Shown piece by piece: positions 41,687 through 49,181 of a stretch of 49,181 bases of DNA (position 1 is the first letter of the stretch; every line of letters starts with the position of its first letter). The notes under the pieces are model-generated. The model was not told the DNA's origin, did no database searches, and saw nothing but the letters and a program-made list of their open reading frames with translations. Location: contig JAJUHA010000012.1 in the NCBI GenBank assembly GCA_029268145.1, positions 1-49,181 of the forward strand. Reading direction: 5' to 3'. A program made the translations under genes and the position numbers. This stretch comes from Sphingomonadaceae bacterium. GTDB taxonomy: Bacteria; Pseudomonadota; Alphaproteobacteria; Sphingomonadales; Sphingomonadaceae.

Positions 41687-42633
41687 GCGAGCGCGCTCCT
41701 GGTGCGCCACAGGAGCCACAGGAAGAAGGGAGCGCCGATGAGCGCCATGGCGATGCCGAGCTTCAGTTCGGCTGCACCCGGCACCAGGCGGACCAGGCTG
41801 TCGGCAAGGAGCAGGAGGGCGGCGCCGCCGAGCGCGCTGGGCAGGAGGAGGCGCGACGGCTCGGGCCCGACCAGCGGGCGCAGCAGATGGGGGACGACGA
41901 GGCCGACGAAGGAGATGACCCCCGTGACGGCGACGCTCGCGCCGACGCCGAGGCCGACTCCGGCAATGACGAGGAGGCGGGTCAGGGCGAGGTCGGTGCC
42001 GAGCGAGGCCGCCACGGTCTCGCCGAGCGAGAGGGTGTCGAGCGCGCGGGCGGCCGCCGCCATCAGGGCGAAGGCGGCCAGGGCGGGGAGGAGGAGGAGC
42101 CCGACGTCGGCCATGCTGCGGTCGGTGAGCGCGCCCATCAGCCAGGTGACGATCTCGCCGAGCGCGAAGGGCGTGGGGGCAAGGCTGATGAGAAGCGAAG
42201 TGAGCGCGGCCGAGAGATTCGCGAGGACCACGCCGGCCAGCACCAGCTGGAGCCCGCTCGACCCGGCGATGAGGCCGAGGAGGGCGACCGCGCCGAGCGC
42301 GAAGGCCATGGCCGAGCCGGCGATCGCCAGCGGCTGGCCGCCGGCGCCGAGGAAGATGGCCAGCACCGCTCCGAGCGCGGCCGTTGCCGACACGCCGAGC
42401 ACGCCCGGCTCGGCGAGCGGGTTCCTGAGATAGCCCTGCAGCACTGCGCCCGCCGCGCCGAGGACGGCGCCGACGAGCGCGCCGAGGAGCGCGCGCGGCA
42501 GGCGAAGCTCGAGCAGCACCAGCGCCTCGGCCGTGCCGGCCGCGAACGCCCAGGGCGCGATCCAGACCTTGCCGGCCGCAAGCGAAAGCAGGAAGGCCGC
42601 TGCCACCAGGAGCGCGAGCAGCAGCCGGATCAT
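41683..42633 (-). CDS. btuC: ABC transporter permease for cobalamin uptake
   Basis: 316 residues with about ten hydrophobic helices, FecCD/BtuC family. LRLPRALLGALVGAVLGAAGAVLQGYLRNPLAEPGVLGVSATAALGAV, the classical first family motif, spans about 48-95. ITWLMGAL and GVISFVGLVVPHLLRPLVGPE are also present. It couples to the ATPase and the binding protein encoded next to it, with 4-bp overlaps on both sides. Confidence 0.93.
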   Translation of the reverse strand: MIRLLLALLVAAAFLLSLAAGKVWIAPWAFAAGTAEALVLLELRLPRALLGALVGAVLGAAGAVLQGYLRNPLAEPGVLGVSATAALGAVLAIFLGAGGQPLAIAGSAMAFALGAVALLGLIAGSSGLQLVLAGVVLANLSAALTSLLISLAPTPFALGEIVTWLMGALTDRSMADVGLLLLPALAAFALMAAAARALDTLSLGETVAASLGTDLALTRLLVIAGVGLGVGASVAVTGVISFVGLVVPHLLRPLVGPEPSRLLLPSALGGAALLLLADSLVRLVPGAAELKLGIAMALIGAPFFLWLLWRTRSALA

Positions 42634-43409
42634 GGCAGCGTCCGGCGGATGGCGGCGAGCGCCGCAGCAGCGCGGATGATGGTGGGGCCGCCACAGTTGA
42701 GGAGCCGCATGTCGAAGGGGGCGGTCTGCAGCCGCGCACGCGCGAGCGCCGGGTGAAGCTCTGCGGCAGGGTCGGCGAGGAGCAGGGCGGGCGGAGCCAG
42801 CAGCAGCCGCTCGACGGGAAGGATGTCCCACTGGGCAAGGCCCATCGCGGCGGCGGCGTTGACGAAGCCGGTCCGCGCCATGAGGTCGGCCATCAGCGTG
42901 CCCGCGCCCGGCACCACGCCGGCCGGCGTGCGCAGCACGGCCGGAACCGGCGGCCCCGGGTGGCGGGCGGCGGCAAGCGCCGAGGCGATGCGGCCGACCA
43001 GCGCCTCGCCCGCCGCCGGCCGGCCCACGGCTGCCGCGATGGCCCGCACCTCGGCGAGCGACTCCTCGACGCGCGCCGGAACCCCCACCGTCACCAGCGG
43101 CACGCCAAGCCGGGCGAAGGCGGCGCGCGTGGCCGCCGGGGTGTGGGCGCCGGCGATGACGAGATCGGGCTTGAGGCGCAGCACGTCCTCGGCCGTGCCG
43201 AAGTGGCGAGGGAAGCGCCGCGCCAGCGCAAGGTCCATCGAGCTGCCCCGCGGGTCGTGCGACCAGTGGGAGAGGCCGGCGATCTGCGCGGGTTCTGCCA
43301 CTTCGGCGAGGATGGCATCGGCGCACGGGTTCATCGAGACCACGCGCTGCGGCGCGGCGGCCGCAGCGCCGGCCCAGAGGAGCGCGGCAAGGAGGCTAGA
43401 AGCGCGCAC
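42630..43409 (-). CDS. btuF: Periplasmic cobalamin-binding protein
   Basis: 259 residues. The signal peptide is VRASSLLAALLWAGAAAAAP from a GTG start at 43409. A BtuF/FepB-type fold follows: RVVSMNPCADAILAEVAEPAQIAGLSHWSHDP (about 22-53), LRLKPDLVIAGAHTP and LARLGVPLVTVG. Start 43409 is chosen because it yields a signal peptide; it overlaps the end of btuB by 14 nt. The 3' end overlaps btuC by ATGA. Confidence 0.88.
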   Translation of the reverse strand: MRASSLLAALLWAGAAAAAPQRVVSMNPCADAILAEVAEPAQIAGLSHWSHDPRGSSMDLALARRFPRHFGTAEDVLRLKPDLVIAGAHTPAATRAAFARLGVPLVTVGVPARVEESLAEVRAIAAAVGRPAAGEALVGRIASALAAARHPGPPVPAVLRTPAGVVPGAGTLMADLMARTGFVNAAAAMGLAQWDILPVERLLLAPPALLLADPAAELHPALARARLQTAPFDMRLLNCGGPTIIRAAAALAAIRRTLP

Positions 43410-45270
43410 GCACGCCGCCCGCGAAGGCACGCCCGGGCTGGCCGTAGAAGCTCGCCGTCTCGTAGACCATGTCGCCGGCGTTGGTGACGCGGCCATAGAG
43501 TTCCAGCCGCGCGCCGAGCGGCACGCTGCCGCGGAGATCGAGCAGGAGCCGGTCGGGTATGACCCGGGTGTTCGCGGCATTGTCGAAGCTCTCCGAGGCG
43601 TGGGAGAGCGTCATCCCGATGGCCCAGCCGGCAGGTGCGGTCCAGTCGGCGACGAGGGCGGCCGTGTGGCGCGGCCGGCGGGGCAGCAGCCGGTCGAGGT
43701 TGGCGCTGCCTTCGGCACGGTTGCGCGCATCGAGGAAGGTGTAGGCGAAGGACAGGGCGAGGCCATCGACCGGCCTCAGCTCCACTTCCGCCTCGGCTCC
43801 GCGGGCGCGGGTGCGGGCGATGTTGTCGTAGGTGCCGAAGGGGCGCCCGGCGCAGGCGGGCAGCGGATTGGCGAAGCAGGAGACGAAGTCGATCTGGTCG
43901 CGCGTGGTGCGGCCGAAGGCGGTGGCGGCAAGCCGGAGGCGTCCTTCGGCGAGGCCGGCCTCGACCCCGGCATCCCAGCCGCGTGCCCGCTCGGGCGCGA
44001 GGCCGGGGTTGCCGAAGTCGGAATAGAGCTGGAACAGCGTCGGCGCCTTGAAGCCCTCGCCATAGCTCGCCCTGAGGCGCCACAGCCCGTCGCCCGGCGC
44101 GAAGGAGACGCTGGCGCCCGGTGTCGTCGCGCCGCCGAACTGGCTGTGCGCATCGTGGCGCACGCCGGCCAGCGCCGTGAGGCCCGGCAAGGGGCGCAGC
44201 ACGAACTGGGCAAAGCCGCCGGTGAGCGTCGCCTCGGCGCGGAAGGGCACGGGGTCGGGGTCGAAGGCGGAGGGCGCGGAGGTGGCAAGACGGCTGCGCT
44301 CGCGCTCGGCCCCGAAGCTCGTCTCGAGCCAGGGCGCAAGCCGCCATTCGCCGGTGTAGCGCAGGCGGAGGTTGCGCCCGTCGGCAAGGAAGGTGGCCGA
44401 TGGCGTCGCGCCGGGGTCGCGCGTCTCGCGATCGATCCGGGACAGCTCGGCGCCGAGCGCGTGGCGGGTGGCGCTGCCGGCCGGCGCGAAGGAGAGGCCG
44501 AAGAAGCCGCTCGCCTCGTCGCTGCGGCTGCGCTCGGGCGTGTCGGCGAGGACGAAGGCGGGCGGCGGGAAGCCGTCGATCCCGAAGCGGCTGACCTGGA
44601 AGCGGCCGCGCAGGTCGAGCGAGAGGGCCCCGTTGAGGTCGATGGTGGTGCGGAGCGTGCCGCCCCAGCCGGTCCAGTCGTCGCGCTCGGCGGCGCCCCG
44701 GGCTTCGGATGCCGCCGAGATGCCCTCGGTGCGACCATAGGTGACCGACGCCCCGAGGCCGAGCCGGCCGGCCCTGGCGCTGCCGTCGGCACTGGCATAG
44801 ACGCTCCCCCGGCTGCCGCCCTCGAGGCGGGCCTCGAGCTCGGGCGCGCCGGGCGCGCGGGTGGTGATGGCGACCACGCCGCCGATCGCCTGGCTGCCCC
44901 AGGCGAGCGACTGGGGCCCGCGCAGGAGCTCGATGCGCGCGATTCCACCGGTGACGAGGCCGCCGAAATCGTAGCCGCCGCCGGGGGCGGCCGGATCGTT
45001 CACGCGCACGCCGTCGATGACGACCACGGTCTGATCGCCTTCGGCACCGCGGATGCGGACGGCGGCAAACGCGCCGGGTCCGCCGTTCGCCGAGATCGCG
45101 ACCCCGGGCAGGAGGCGCAGCAGTTCGGTGACGGCAGGCGTCTGCAGGCGATCGAGATCGGTGCGGAGCAGCACGGACAGGGACGCGCCGAGCTCACCCG
45201 CCGCGACGGGCGCGCGGGTGGCAGTGACGATGATGGGTGCTTCGGTGGCAGGAAGAAGGGGCACGGGCAT
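43396..45270 (-). CDS. btuB: TonB-dependent cobalamin receptor, BtuB-like
   Basis: 624 residues. A TonB-box-like PIIVTATRAPV near residue 12 is followed by the plug (LDRLQTPAVTELLRLLPGVAIS, VVVIDGVRVNDPA, IELLRGPQSLAWGSQAIGGVVAITT) and a barrel ending in FAGGVRARF with terminal Phe. The upstream cobalamin riboswitch and downstream btuF-C-D identify the ligand. The N-terminus is unusual: the ATG at 45270 has a strong GGAGG six nt upstream, yet only MPVPLLPATEA precedes the TonB box. No canonical signal peptide is visible, and no in-frame upstream start restores one. Confidence 0.9.
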   Translation of the reverse strand: MPVPLLPATEAPIIVTATRAPVAAGELGASLSVLLRTDLDRLQTPAVTELLRLLPGVAISANGGPGAFAAVRIRGAEGDQTVVVIDGVRVNDPAAPGGGYDFGGLVTGGIARIELLRGPQSLAWGSQAIGGVVAITTRAPGAPELEARLEGGSRGSVYASADGSARAGRLGLGASVTYGRTEGISAASEARGAAERDDWTGWGGTLRTTIDLNGALSLDLRGRFQVSRFGIDGFPPPAFVLADTPERSRSDEASGFFGLSFAPAGSATRHALGAELSRIDRETRDPGATPSATFLADGRNLRLRYTGEWRLAPWLETSFGAERERSRLATSAPSAFDPDPVPFRAEATLTGGFAQFVLRPLPGLTALAGVRHDAHSQFGGATTPGASVSFAPGDGLWRLRASYGEGFKAPTLFQLYSDFGNPGLAPERARGWDAGVEAGLAEGRLRLAATAFGRTTRDQIDFVSCFANPLPACAGRPFGTYDNIARTRARGAEAEVELRPVDGLALSFAYTFLDARNRAEGSANLDRLLPRRPRHTAALVADWTAPAGWAIGMTLSHASESFDNAANTRVIPDRLLLDLRGSVPLGARLELYGRVTNAGDMVYETASFYGQPGRAFAGGVRARF

Positions 45271-45399
45271 GAGGAACCTCCACGACGAACGACTCCTGTC
45301 GTCCGCTGCGAAGGCACGCCCGCGCTGCTGCCCCCATGGCAGCGGCACGACCGGTCTCGTTCGCTCCGGAACTCCCGCCGGGGCGAAAGGACGACCGGC

Positions 45400-45590
45400 T
45401 GAGGCAGGTCTCCTGGCTTCCGGATCATCGGCCCGGCGTGGCCGCCTTCCCACCCCTGAGGTTTTCCACCCCTTTGGGCAGTGGCATGTGGCCACGGGCC
45501 TCCCCGGCTACAGTTGCGGGAACAGCGCCGGACTTGGGGTTGCCCCCTCACCGGCTTCCCTTTTCACCCGGGTCCCCCCGGGCACCTCGG
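45400..45590 (-). ncRNA. Cobalamin (AdoCbl-type) riboswitch
   Basis: On the minus strand the elements occur in the right order: a GGTGCC-type P2 start (45586-45581), GGGTGAAAAGGGAAGCCGGTG, TCCGGCGCTGTTCCCGCAAC then TGTAG, a GCCACTG segment, GGGAAGGCGG, and the B12 box GGAAGCCAGGAGACCTGCC (about 45421-45403). It lies in the 349-nt gap between thyA and btuB and leaves about 130 nt of expression platform before the btuB ATG. No T-tract terminator is visible, so translational control of btuB is more likely. Confidence 0.95.
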
Positions 45591-45619
45591 CCGTGGCCCC
45601 CTGGCTAGCGCGGGACGCC

Positions 45620-46528
45620 TCAGACTGCAACCGGGGCCGCGACATGCGGGTGCGGGTCATAGCCTTCGATCACCACATCCTCGGGCCGGTAGGAGAAGAG
45701 GTCGCCCGGGCGGCGGGCAAGGCGCAGGGTTGGCCAGGGGCGCGGCTCCCGGCCGAGCAGGGCTTCGACGAGGTGGCCGTGGTTCAGGTAGAGATGGACG
45801 TCCGCTCCCATCCAGACGAGCTCATGGGCCTCGAGGTCGCACTGCTGGGCCAGCATCCGCAGCAGCAGCGCGGCCTCGAAGATGTTGAACGGAAAGCCGA
45901 GGCCGAGGTCGCAGCTGCGCTGGTAGAGGATGCCCGACAGGCGGGTGCCGTCCACGAAATACTGGTAGGTCATGTGGCAGGGCGGAAGCGCCATCCCCTC
46001 GAGCTCGGCCACGTTCCAGCCGGTGAAGATGTGGCGGCGGCTCCCCGGGTTGGCCTTCAGGCCCTCGACGAGGGCGGCGAGCTGGTCGTGCTCGCGGCCG
46101 TCGGGCCCCAGCCAGCGCCGCCACTGCTTCCCGTAGACGGGTCCGAGATCGCCCCATTGCGCCGCGAACGCCGGGTCGGCGAGGATCCGGGCCTCGAACG
46201 CGTCGCGGCTGATCGGCTCGCCGGTTGCGTGGCGGTAGCGCTCGAGCGGCCAGTCGGTCCAGATGTGGACGCCTTCGGCCACGAGCGGGCGGATGCTGGT
46301 GTCGCCCGAGAGGAACCAGAGCAGCTCGCGGACCGCCGATCTCCAGAACACGCGCTTCACCGTCAGCAGCGGCACGGTGCCGTCGGAGAGGTCGAAGCGG
46401 AGCAAGGCGCCGAACAGCGCGCGGGTGCCGACCCCGGTGCGGTCGCGCCGCTCGCTGCCCTCGGTCCAGACCCTGCGGACCAGATCCTGGATGGCGGCTT
46501 CCGGGTGGCGCGACGGGCGGGCGGACAT
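45620..46528 (-). CDS. thyA: Thymidylate synthase (folate-dependent)
   Basis: 302 residues; methylates dUMP using methylene-tetrahydrofolate and releases dihydrofolate. It has DRTGVGTRALFGALLRFDL (about 29-47), WFLSGDTSI, GPVYGKQWRRW, the phosphate-binding GSRRHIFTGWN, the nucleophile Cys184 in LPPCHMTYQYFV, QRSCDLGLGFPFNI and DVHLYLNH. There is a roughly 20-residue insertion relative to the E. coli enzyme around 100-120, as in many longer bacterial forms. It ends only about 30 nt before the cobalamin riboswitch, with no obvious terminator between them. It is divergent from luxI. Confidence 0.95.
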   Translation of the reverse strand: MSARPSRHPEAAIQDLVRRVWTEGSERRDRTGVGTRALFGALLRFDLSDGTVPLLTVKRVFWRSAVRELLWFLSGDTSIRPLVAEGVHIWTDWPLERYRHATGEPISRDAFEARILADPAFAAQWGDLGPVYGKQWRRWLGPDGREHDQLAALVEGLKANPGSRRHIFTGWNVAELEGMALPPCHMTYQYFVDGTRLSGILYQRSCDLGLGFPFNIFEAALLLRMLAQQCDLEAHELVWMGADVHLYLNHGHLVEALLGREPRPWPTLRLARRPGDLFSYRPEDVVIEGYDPHPHVAAPVAV

Positions 46529-46578
46529 GGCCGCCGGGTGGCCGCCGGGCGGGCGGCGGTCAAGCCTCGCGGGCACCC

Positions 46579-46592
46579 TCCCCGATCGGGGA
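46579..46592. promoter_or_regulatory. Perfect palindrome in the thyA-luxI divergent region (candidate lux box)
   Basis: TCCCCGATCGGGGA, a 14-nt perfect palindrome, lies 61 nt upstream of the luxI ATG and 50 nt upstream of the thyA ATG. A LuxR-type binding site is the natural guess next to an autoinducer synthase gene. It is shorter than the usual 18-20 nt and has not been matched to a known site. Confidence 0.4.
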
Positions 46593-46653
46593 TATTCCGT
46601 GCCGGACCGCCCTGCCGCTAGCGTTCCGCCCAGATGATCGGGGAGAGACCGGC

Positions 46654-47271
46654 ATGGTGCAGGTGATCGACGCGACCAATCGGCTGGAGAATGCGGCAAC
46701 CCTGCGGGCCATGCACGCCGACCGCAAGGCCGTGTTCGTGGATCGGCTGAAGTGGCAGGTGCCGGTCGTCGATGACCGCTACGAGGTGGACGAGTTCGAC
46801 ACCGAGCGGGCCATCTATCTGGTCGCCGCCGACCCCGGCACGGGGATGCACCTCGGCTCGGTCCGGCTGCTGCCGACCACCCACCGGCACATCCTCGGCG
46901 ACATCTTCCCGATGCTGGTCGAGGGCGAAGTGCCGCGCGGGCCCGACACCTACGAGATCACCCGGCTGTGCACCTCGCCCCTGCTCGCCGACTGGGAAGC
47001 GCACAATGCGATCCGCGAGCGGCTGGCAACGGCGCTCATCGAATATGCGCTGACCGTGGGCATCAGGCGCTACACCATGATGACCCACACCGCCTATCTC
47101 TCCCAGCTTCTCGCGACCGGCTGGGATGTCGAGCCGCTCGGCCTGCCGAAGGAGATCGGCGGCCAGATGCTCGGCGCCCTCATGGTCCATGTGAAGCCGG
47201 AGACGCTCACCCTCTTCCGGGCCAGGTTCGCCTTGCCCGACCAGGTCTTGAGGCTCGACCTCAACGCCTAG
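46654..47271 (+). CDS. luxI: Acyl-homoserine-lactone synthase (LuxI family)
   Basis: 205 residues; makes an N-acyl-homoserine lactone from SAM and an acyl carrier. The invariant residues are present: R24, F28 and W34 (HADRKAVFVDRLKWQVP), D46 and D49 (YEVDEFDTE), R71 (GSVRLLPTT), and E101 with R104 (YEITRLCTSP). GGGGAGAG lies 9-16 nt before the ATG. No luxR homologue is adjacent on either side, which is less usual. It is divergent from thyA across 125 nt. Confidence 0.95.
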   Translation: MVQVIDATNRLENAATLRAMHADRKAVFVDRLKWQVPVVDDRYEVDEFDTERAIYLVAADPGTGMHLGSVRLLPTTHRHILGDIFPMLVEGEVPRGPDTYEITRLCTSPLLADWEAHNAIRERLATALIEYALTVGIRRYTMMTHTAYLSQLLATGWDVEPLGLPKEIGGQMLGALMVHVKPETLTLFRARFALPDQVLRLDLNA

Positions 47272-47280
47272 GGGGCCGCT

Positions 47281-47410
47281 GGTTTCATGCGGCGATTTCC
47301 GACCCTGCGCTGCATGAAGCCATCCGGTTCCCCGGACGCTCCGGGGCTGGTTCCCCCGGGGCAGGCACGGCCCTCCCCGTGCCTCCCGCCCCGGCAGTCC
47401 CGGAGCGTCC
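47281..47410 (+). other. Structured intergenic region downstream of luxI
   Basis: Three hairpins occur in tandem. GGTTTCATGC/GCATGAAGCC (47281-47290 with 47312-47321) has one mismatch. CCCCGGA-CGC-TCCGGGG (47330-47346) is perfect. AGGCACGG/CCGTGCCT (47363-47384) is perfect with a 6-nt loop. In addition, GGACGCTCCGGG (47334-47345) is fully complementary to CCCGGAGCGTCC (47399-47410), which would compete with the second hairpin. The 252-nt gap holds no convincing gene; a 24-codon frame from 47453 looks incidental. It could be a terminator array or a switchable leader of the glycosyltransferase gene. Confidence 0.45.
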
Positions 47411-47523
47411 ACCGCTTCCCGCCCGAGGAGAGCCACCCCGGCGCCCGATGACATGGACGGCCAGATGCACCCCGACCCCGCGGCCCCCCGCCCGGACCCG
47501 GTGGCACGGCCAAGGCGCGGGCC

Positions 47524-48942
47524 TTGACGGCCGTGCCGCCGGACCTCGCCCTGCCGGTGCTGGCCGCGCTCGCCGTCCTGGTGCGCGAATCGCTCTGGCT
47601 GACGGGCATCCCCATCCTGCTCAACGCGCTCGACGATCTCGTCATCGACCTGCTCGCGCCGGTCGCCCTGTTGCGCGCACGGCTCGCCGGCCTGCCGCCG
47701 GCCCCCGCCGTCCCCGGGCGCTACGCCATCCTCGTCCCGGCCTGGGATGAATCGCGCGTGATCGGGGAGATGCTGCGCGCGGCGCTGGCGCGGCTGCAGC
47801 ATCCGGACTTCCGCATCTTCGTCGGGGTCTATCCCAACGACCCGGCAACTGCTGCCGTCGTCGCCGAGGTTGCCGCCGCGGACGGGCGCGTCAGCCTCGT
47901 CACCACCTCGCGGCCCGGCCCCACCACCAAGGCCGACTGCCTCAACCACCTGTGGCGCGCAGCCCGCGCCGAGGAGGAGGCGAGCGGGCGGACCTTTCGC
48001 GCCATCGTCCTCCATGATGCCGAGGACATGATCGACCCGCACGAGCTTGCCGTCTTCGACCGGGCGCTGGGTCGGGCCGCGATGGTCCAGCTGCCGGTCG
48101 TGCCGGTCGTCGGCCCTGCCGATTCGCTGGTCTGCGGCCATTATCTGGACGAGTTCGCCAGCGCCCACGCGCGCGACATGATGGTCCGCACGCTGCTGCG
48201 CGCGCCGGTGCCGAGCGCGGGCGTGGGCACGGCCATCGCCCGCGAGGCGATGGCGCGTCTCGAGGGGCCCGATCGCGCGCCGTTCCACGCCTCCAGCCTC
48301 ACCGAGGACTATGAGCTCGGCTACCGGATCCACCGCCTCGGCCTTGCCGGCTGCATGGTCCGCCATCGGATCGGCGGCCGCCTCGTCGCCGTGCGGAGCT
48401 GCTTTCCCGACACCCTGCCCGCGGCCGTGCGGCAGAAGTCGCGCTGGCTGCTCGGAATCGCGCTCGCCGGCTGGGACCGGCTGGGATGGGCGGGGGGGGC
48501 GGCGGCGCGGTGGATGCTCCTGCGGGACCGCAAGACGGTCGCGATCGCGGTCCTCGCCCTCCTGACCTATGCCGTGCTCGCGGCCCTGCTGGCGGCACGC
48601 GGCCTCGCCGCGCTGGCCGGCCTTCCGGCCGGTGCCGTGGCGCCGGGGCTCGACATGGGTGGCGCGGGCCAGCAGCCCCCGCCCTTGCGCTGGCTGCTGG
48701 CGGGGCTGGGGCTGGTGCTGGTCTGGCGGCTGGCGCTGCGGGCGCTCTTCACCTGGCGGGTGGCCGGGCCGGTGCAGGCCATGCTGGCGATTCCGCGCGC
48801 GCCGGTCGGCAATCTCGTGAACGCGCTGGCCGCGCTGCGGGCGATGGACCAGTATCGCGCCGAGCTGCTGTCGGGCCGGCGCCGCGCCTGGGACAAGACG
48901 GTCCACCGCTTTCCCGACGCGGCGGGCGAAGCCCATGGCTGA
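47524..48942 (+). CDS. Membrane glycosyltransferase, GT2 family (NfrB-like)
   Basis: 472 residues. An N-terminal hydrophobic segment (about 10-50) precedes a GT2 domain: YAILVPAWDESRVIGEMLRAAL (about 66-87), the DxD-like HDAEDMIDP, TEDYELGYRIHRLG and the processive-type QKSRW (Q-x-x-R-W). Three or more C-terminal helices follow. The combination resembles the cyclic-di-GMP-linked NfrB/N4-adsorption glycosyltransferases of cell-surface polysaccharide export. The start is uncertain: TTG at 47524 is the longest, and GTG at 47533 is an alternative. It overlaps the next gene by 8 nt. Confidence 0.85.
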   Translation: MTAVPPDLALPVLAALAVLVRESLWLTGIPILLNALDDLVIDLLAPVALLRARLAGLPPAPAVPGRYAILVPAWDESRVIGEMLRAALARLQHPDFRIFVGVYPNDPATAAVVAEVAAADGRVSLVTTSRPGPTTKADCLNHLWRAARAEEEASGRTFRAIVLHDAEDMIDPHELAVFDRALGRAAMVQLPVVPVVGPADSLVCGHYLDEFASAHARDMMVRTLLRAPVPSAGVGTAIAREAMARLEGPDRAPFHASSLTEDYELGYRIHRLGLAGCMVRHRIGGRLVAVRSCFPDTLPAAVRQKSRWLLGIALAGWDRLGWAGGAAARWMLLRDRKTVAIAVLALLTYAVLAALLAARGLAALAGLPAGAVAPGLDMGGAGQQPPPLRWLLAGLGLVLVWRLALRALFTWRVAGPVQAMLAIPRAPVGNLVNALAALRAMDQYRAELLSGRRRAWDKTVHRFPDAAGEAHG

Positions 48943-49181
48943 CGACGGCGCGGTGCGCAGCGGCCAGGCGCTGCGCCTATACCAGATCGTCGGAATCCTC
49001 GCCCTGGGCTGGGCCGCCGGCCGGCTGCCCGACATCCTCGCCCAGCGCGACAGCGAGGAAGCGCGGCTGCGCCAGCTTGCCGGCGTGCGCGACGCAGTCG
49101 GGCCTCCGGCCGGGCCTGCGCCGGCGGCCGCGGCGACGGCTCCGCTCTCGCCCCAGGAGGTGGCGGCCATCGCCGGCGACG
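48935..49181 (+). CDS. Unknown protein with one N-terminal membrane helix (cut by window edge)
   Basis: 82 codons visible. ATG 48935 overlaps the glycosyltransferase stop by 8 nt, implying co-translation. Residues about 15-33 (LYQIVGILALGWAAGRLPD) form one probable membrane helix or signal anchor. An Ala/Pro-rich linker and an LSPQEVAAIAGD segment follow. I do not recognise the family. Its position after an NfrB-like enzyme suggests an envelope or export partner. Confidence 0.7.
   Translation, partial: MADDGAVRSGQALRLYQIVGILALGWAAGRLPDILAQRDSEEARLRQLAGVRDAVGPPAGPAPAAAATAPLSPQEVAAIAGD

Noticed and set aside
47453-47527. 24-codon open frame before the glycosyltransferase
   Set aside because: It is Pro/Arg-rich, lacks a convincing ribosome-binding site and is in a different frame from the glycosyltransferase. 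Leader-peptide function cannot be supported.

Overview
The window is very GC-rich, densely coding DNA. Stop and start codons repeatedly overlap as ATGA, GTGA or TGATG. The gene content points to an alphaproteobacterium, probably Sphingomonadales: a CP4-type (class II) aroA, the alphaproteobacterial FYDLN-acid zinc-ribbon family, Tad/Cpa pilus genes of Caulobacter type, TonB-dependent receptors in catabolic operons, and a lone luxI. The genus cannot be read from the sequence.

Layout. (1) 1-4.9 kb, minus strand: Tad/Cpa pilus genes flp-cpaA-cpaB-cpaC-cpaD-cpaE, running off the left edge. (2) 4.9-8.1 kb, minus: valine/isobutyrate catabolism genes mmsA-enoyl-CoA hydratase-mmsB. (3) 8.2-9.2 kb: a UDP-glucuronate 4-epimerase-like gene. 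(4) 9.2-35.8 kb: a large accessory catabolic-looking cluster. (5) 35.86-39.5 kb: tRNA-Ala(GGC), the FYDLN gene, aroA, bfd and a cytochrome P450. (6) 39.5-46.5 kb, minus: thyA, then a cobalamin riboswitch with a vitamin B12 uptake operon (btuB-F-C-D), then folA and ribF. (7) 46.6-49.2 kb, plus: luxI, a strongly structured intergenic region, a membrane glycosyltransferase and a truncated ORF.

The 9.2-35.8 kb cluster is the main discovery. It contains one IclR regulator, one TonB receptor, two transporters (GPH and MFS), two flavin monooxygenases, an FAD-linked oxidase, an FAD-dependent dehydrogenase, a phytanoyl-CoA-type dioxygenase, two alpha/beta hydrolases, two class-C serine hydrolases, an arylmalonate decarboxylase/maleate isomerase-family enzyme, a PuuE-type deacetylase, a DUF1838 protein, a plastid-lipid-associated (PAP/fibrillin) protein and a cytochrome b561-cytochrome c fusion. 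Three separate operons each carry a SAM-dependent methyltransferase followed directly by a small helical protein. The three small proteins are homologous to each other, so a two-gene module has been amplified inside one gene set.

Six copies of one palindrome, consensus TTCTCCGC-N3-GCGGAGAA, lie in the promoter regions of this cluster. I found no other intergenic copy by reading. In seven of nine operator-to-gene pairs the palindrome ends 48-51 nt from the start codon, counting the cytochrome gene at its alternative start 34466. In three divergent pairs it sits in the exact middle of 116-119 bp intergenic regions. This defines one regulon, most simply controlled by the IclR protein encoded within it. 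The substrate is not identifiable from the sequence; two hydroxylases, a dioxygenase, hydrolases and outer-membrane uptake suggest breakdown of a bulky, oxygenated, possibly methylated natural product.

A second notable arrangement is thyA-[B12 riboswitch-btuBFCD]-folA-ribF. A cobalamin-responsive operon appears inserted between thyA and folA, so dihydrofolate reductase and flavin-cofactor synthesis genes now lie downstream of a B12 sensor.
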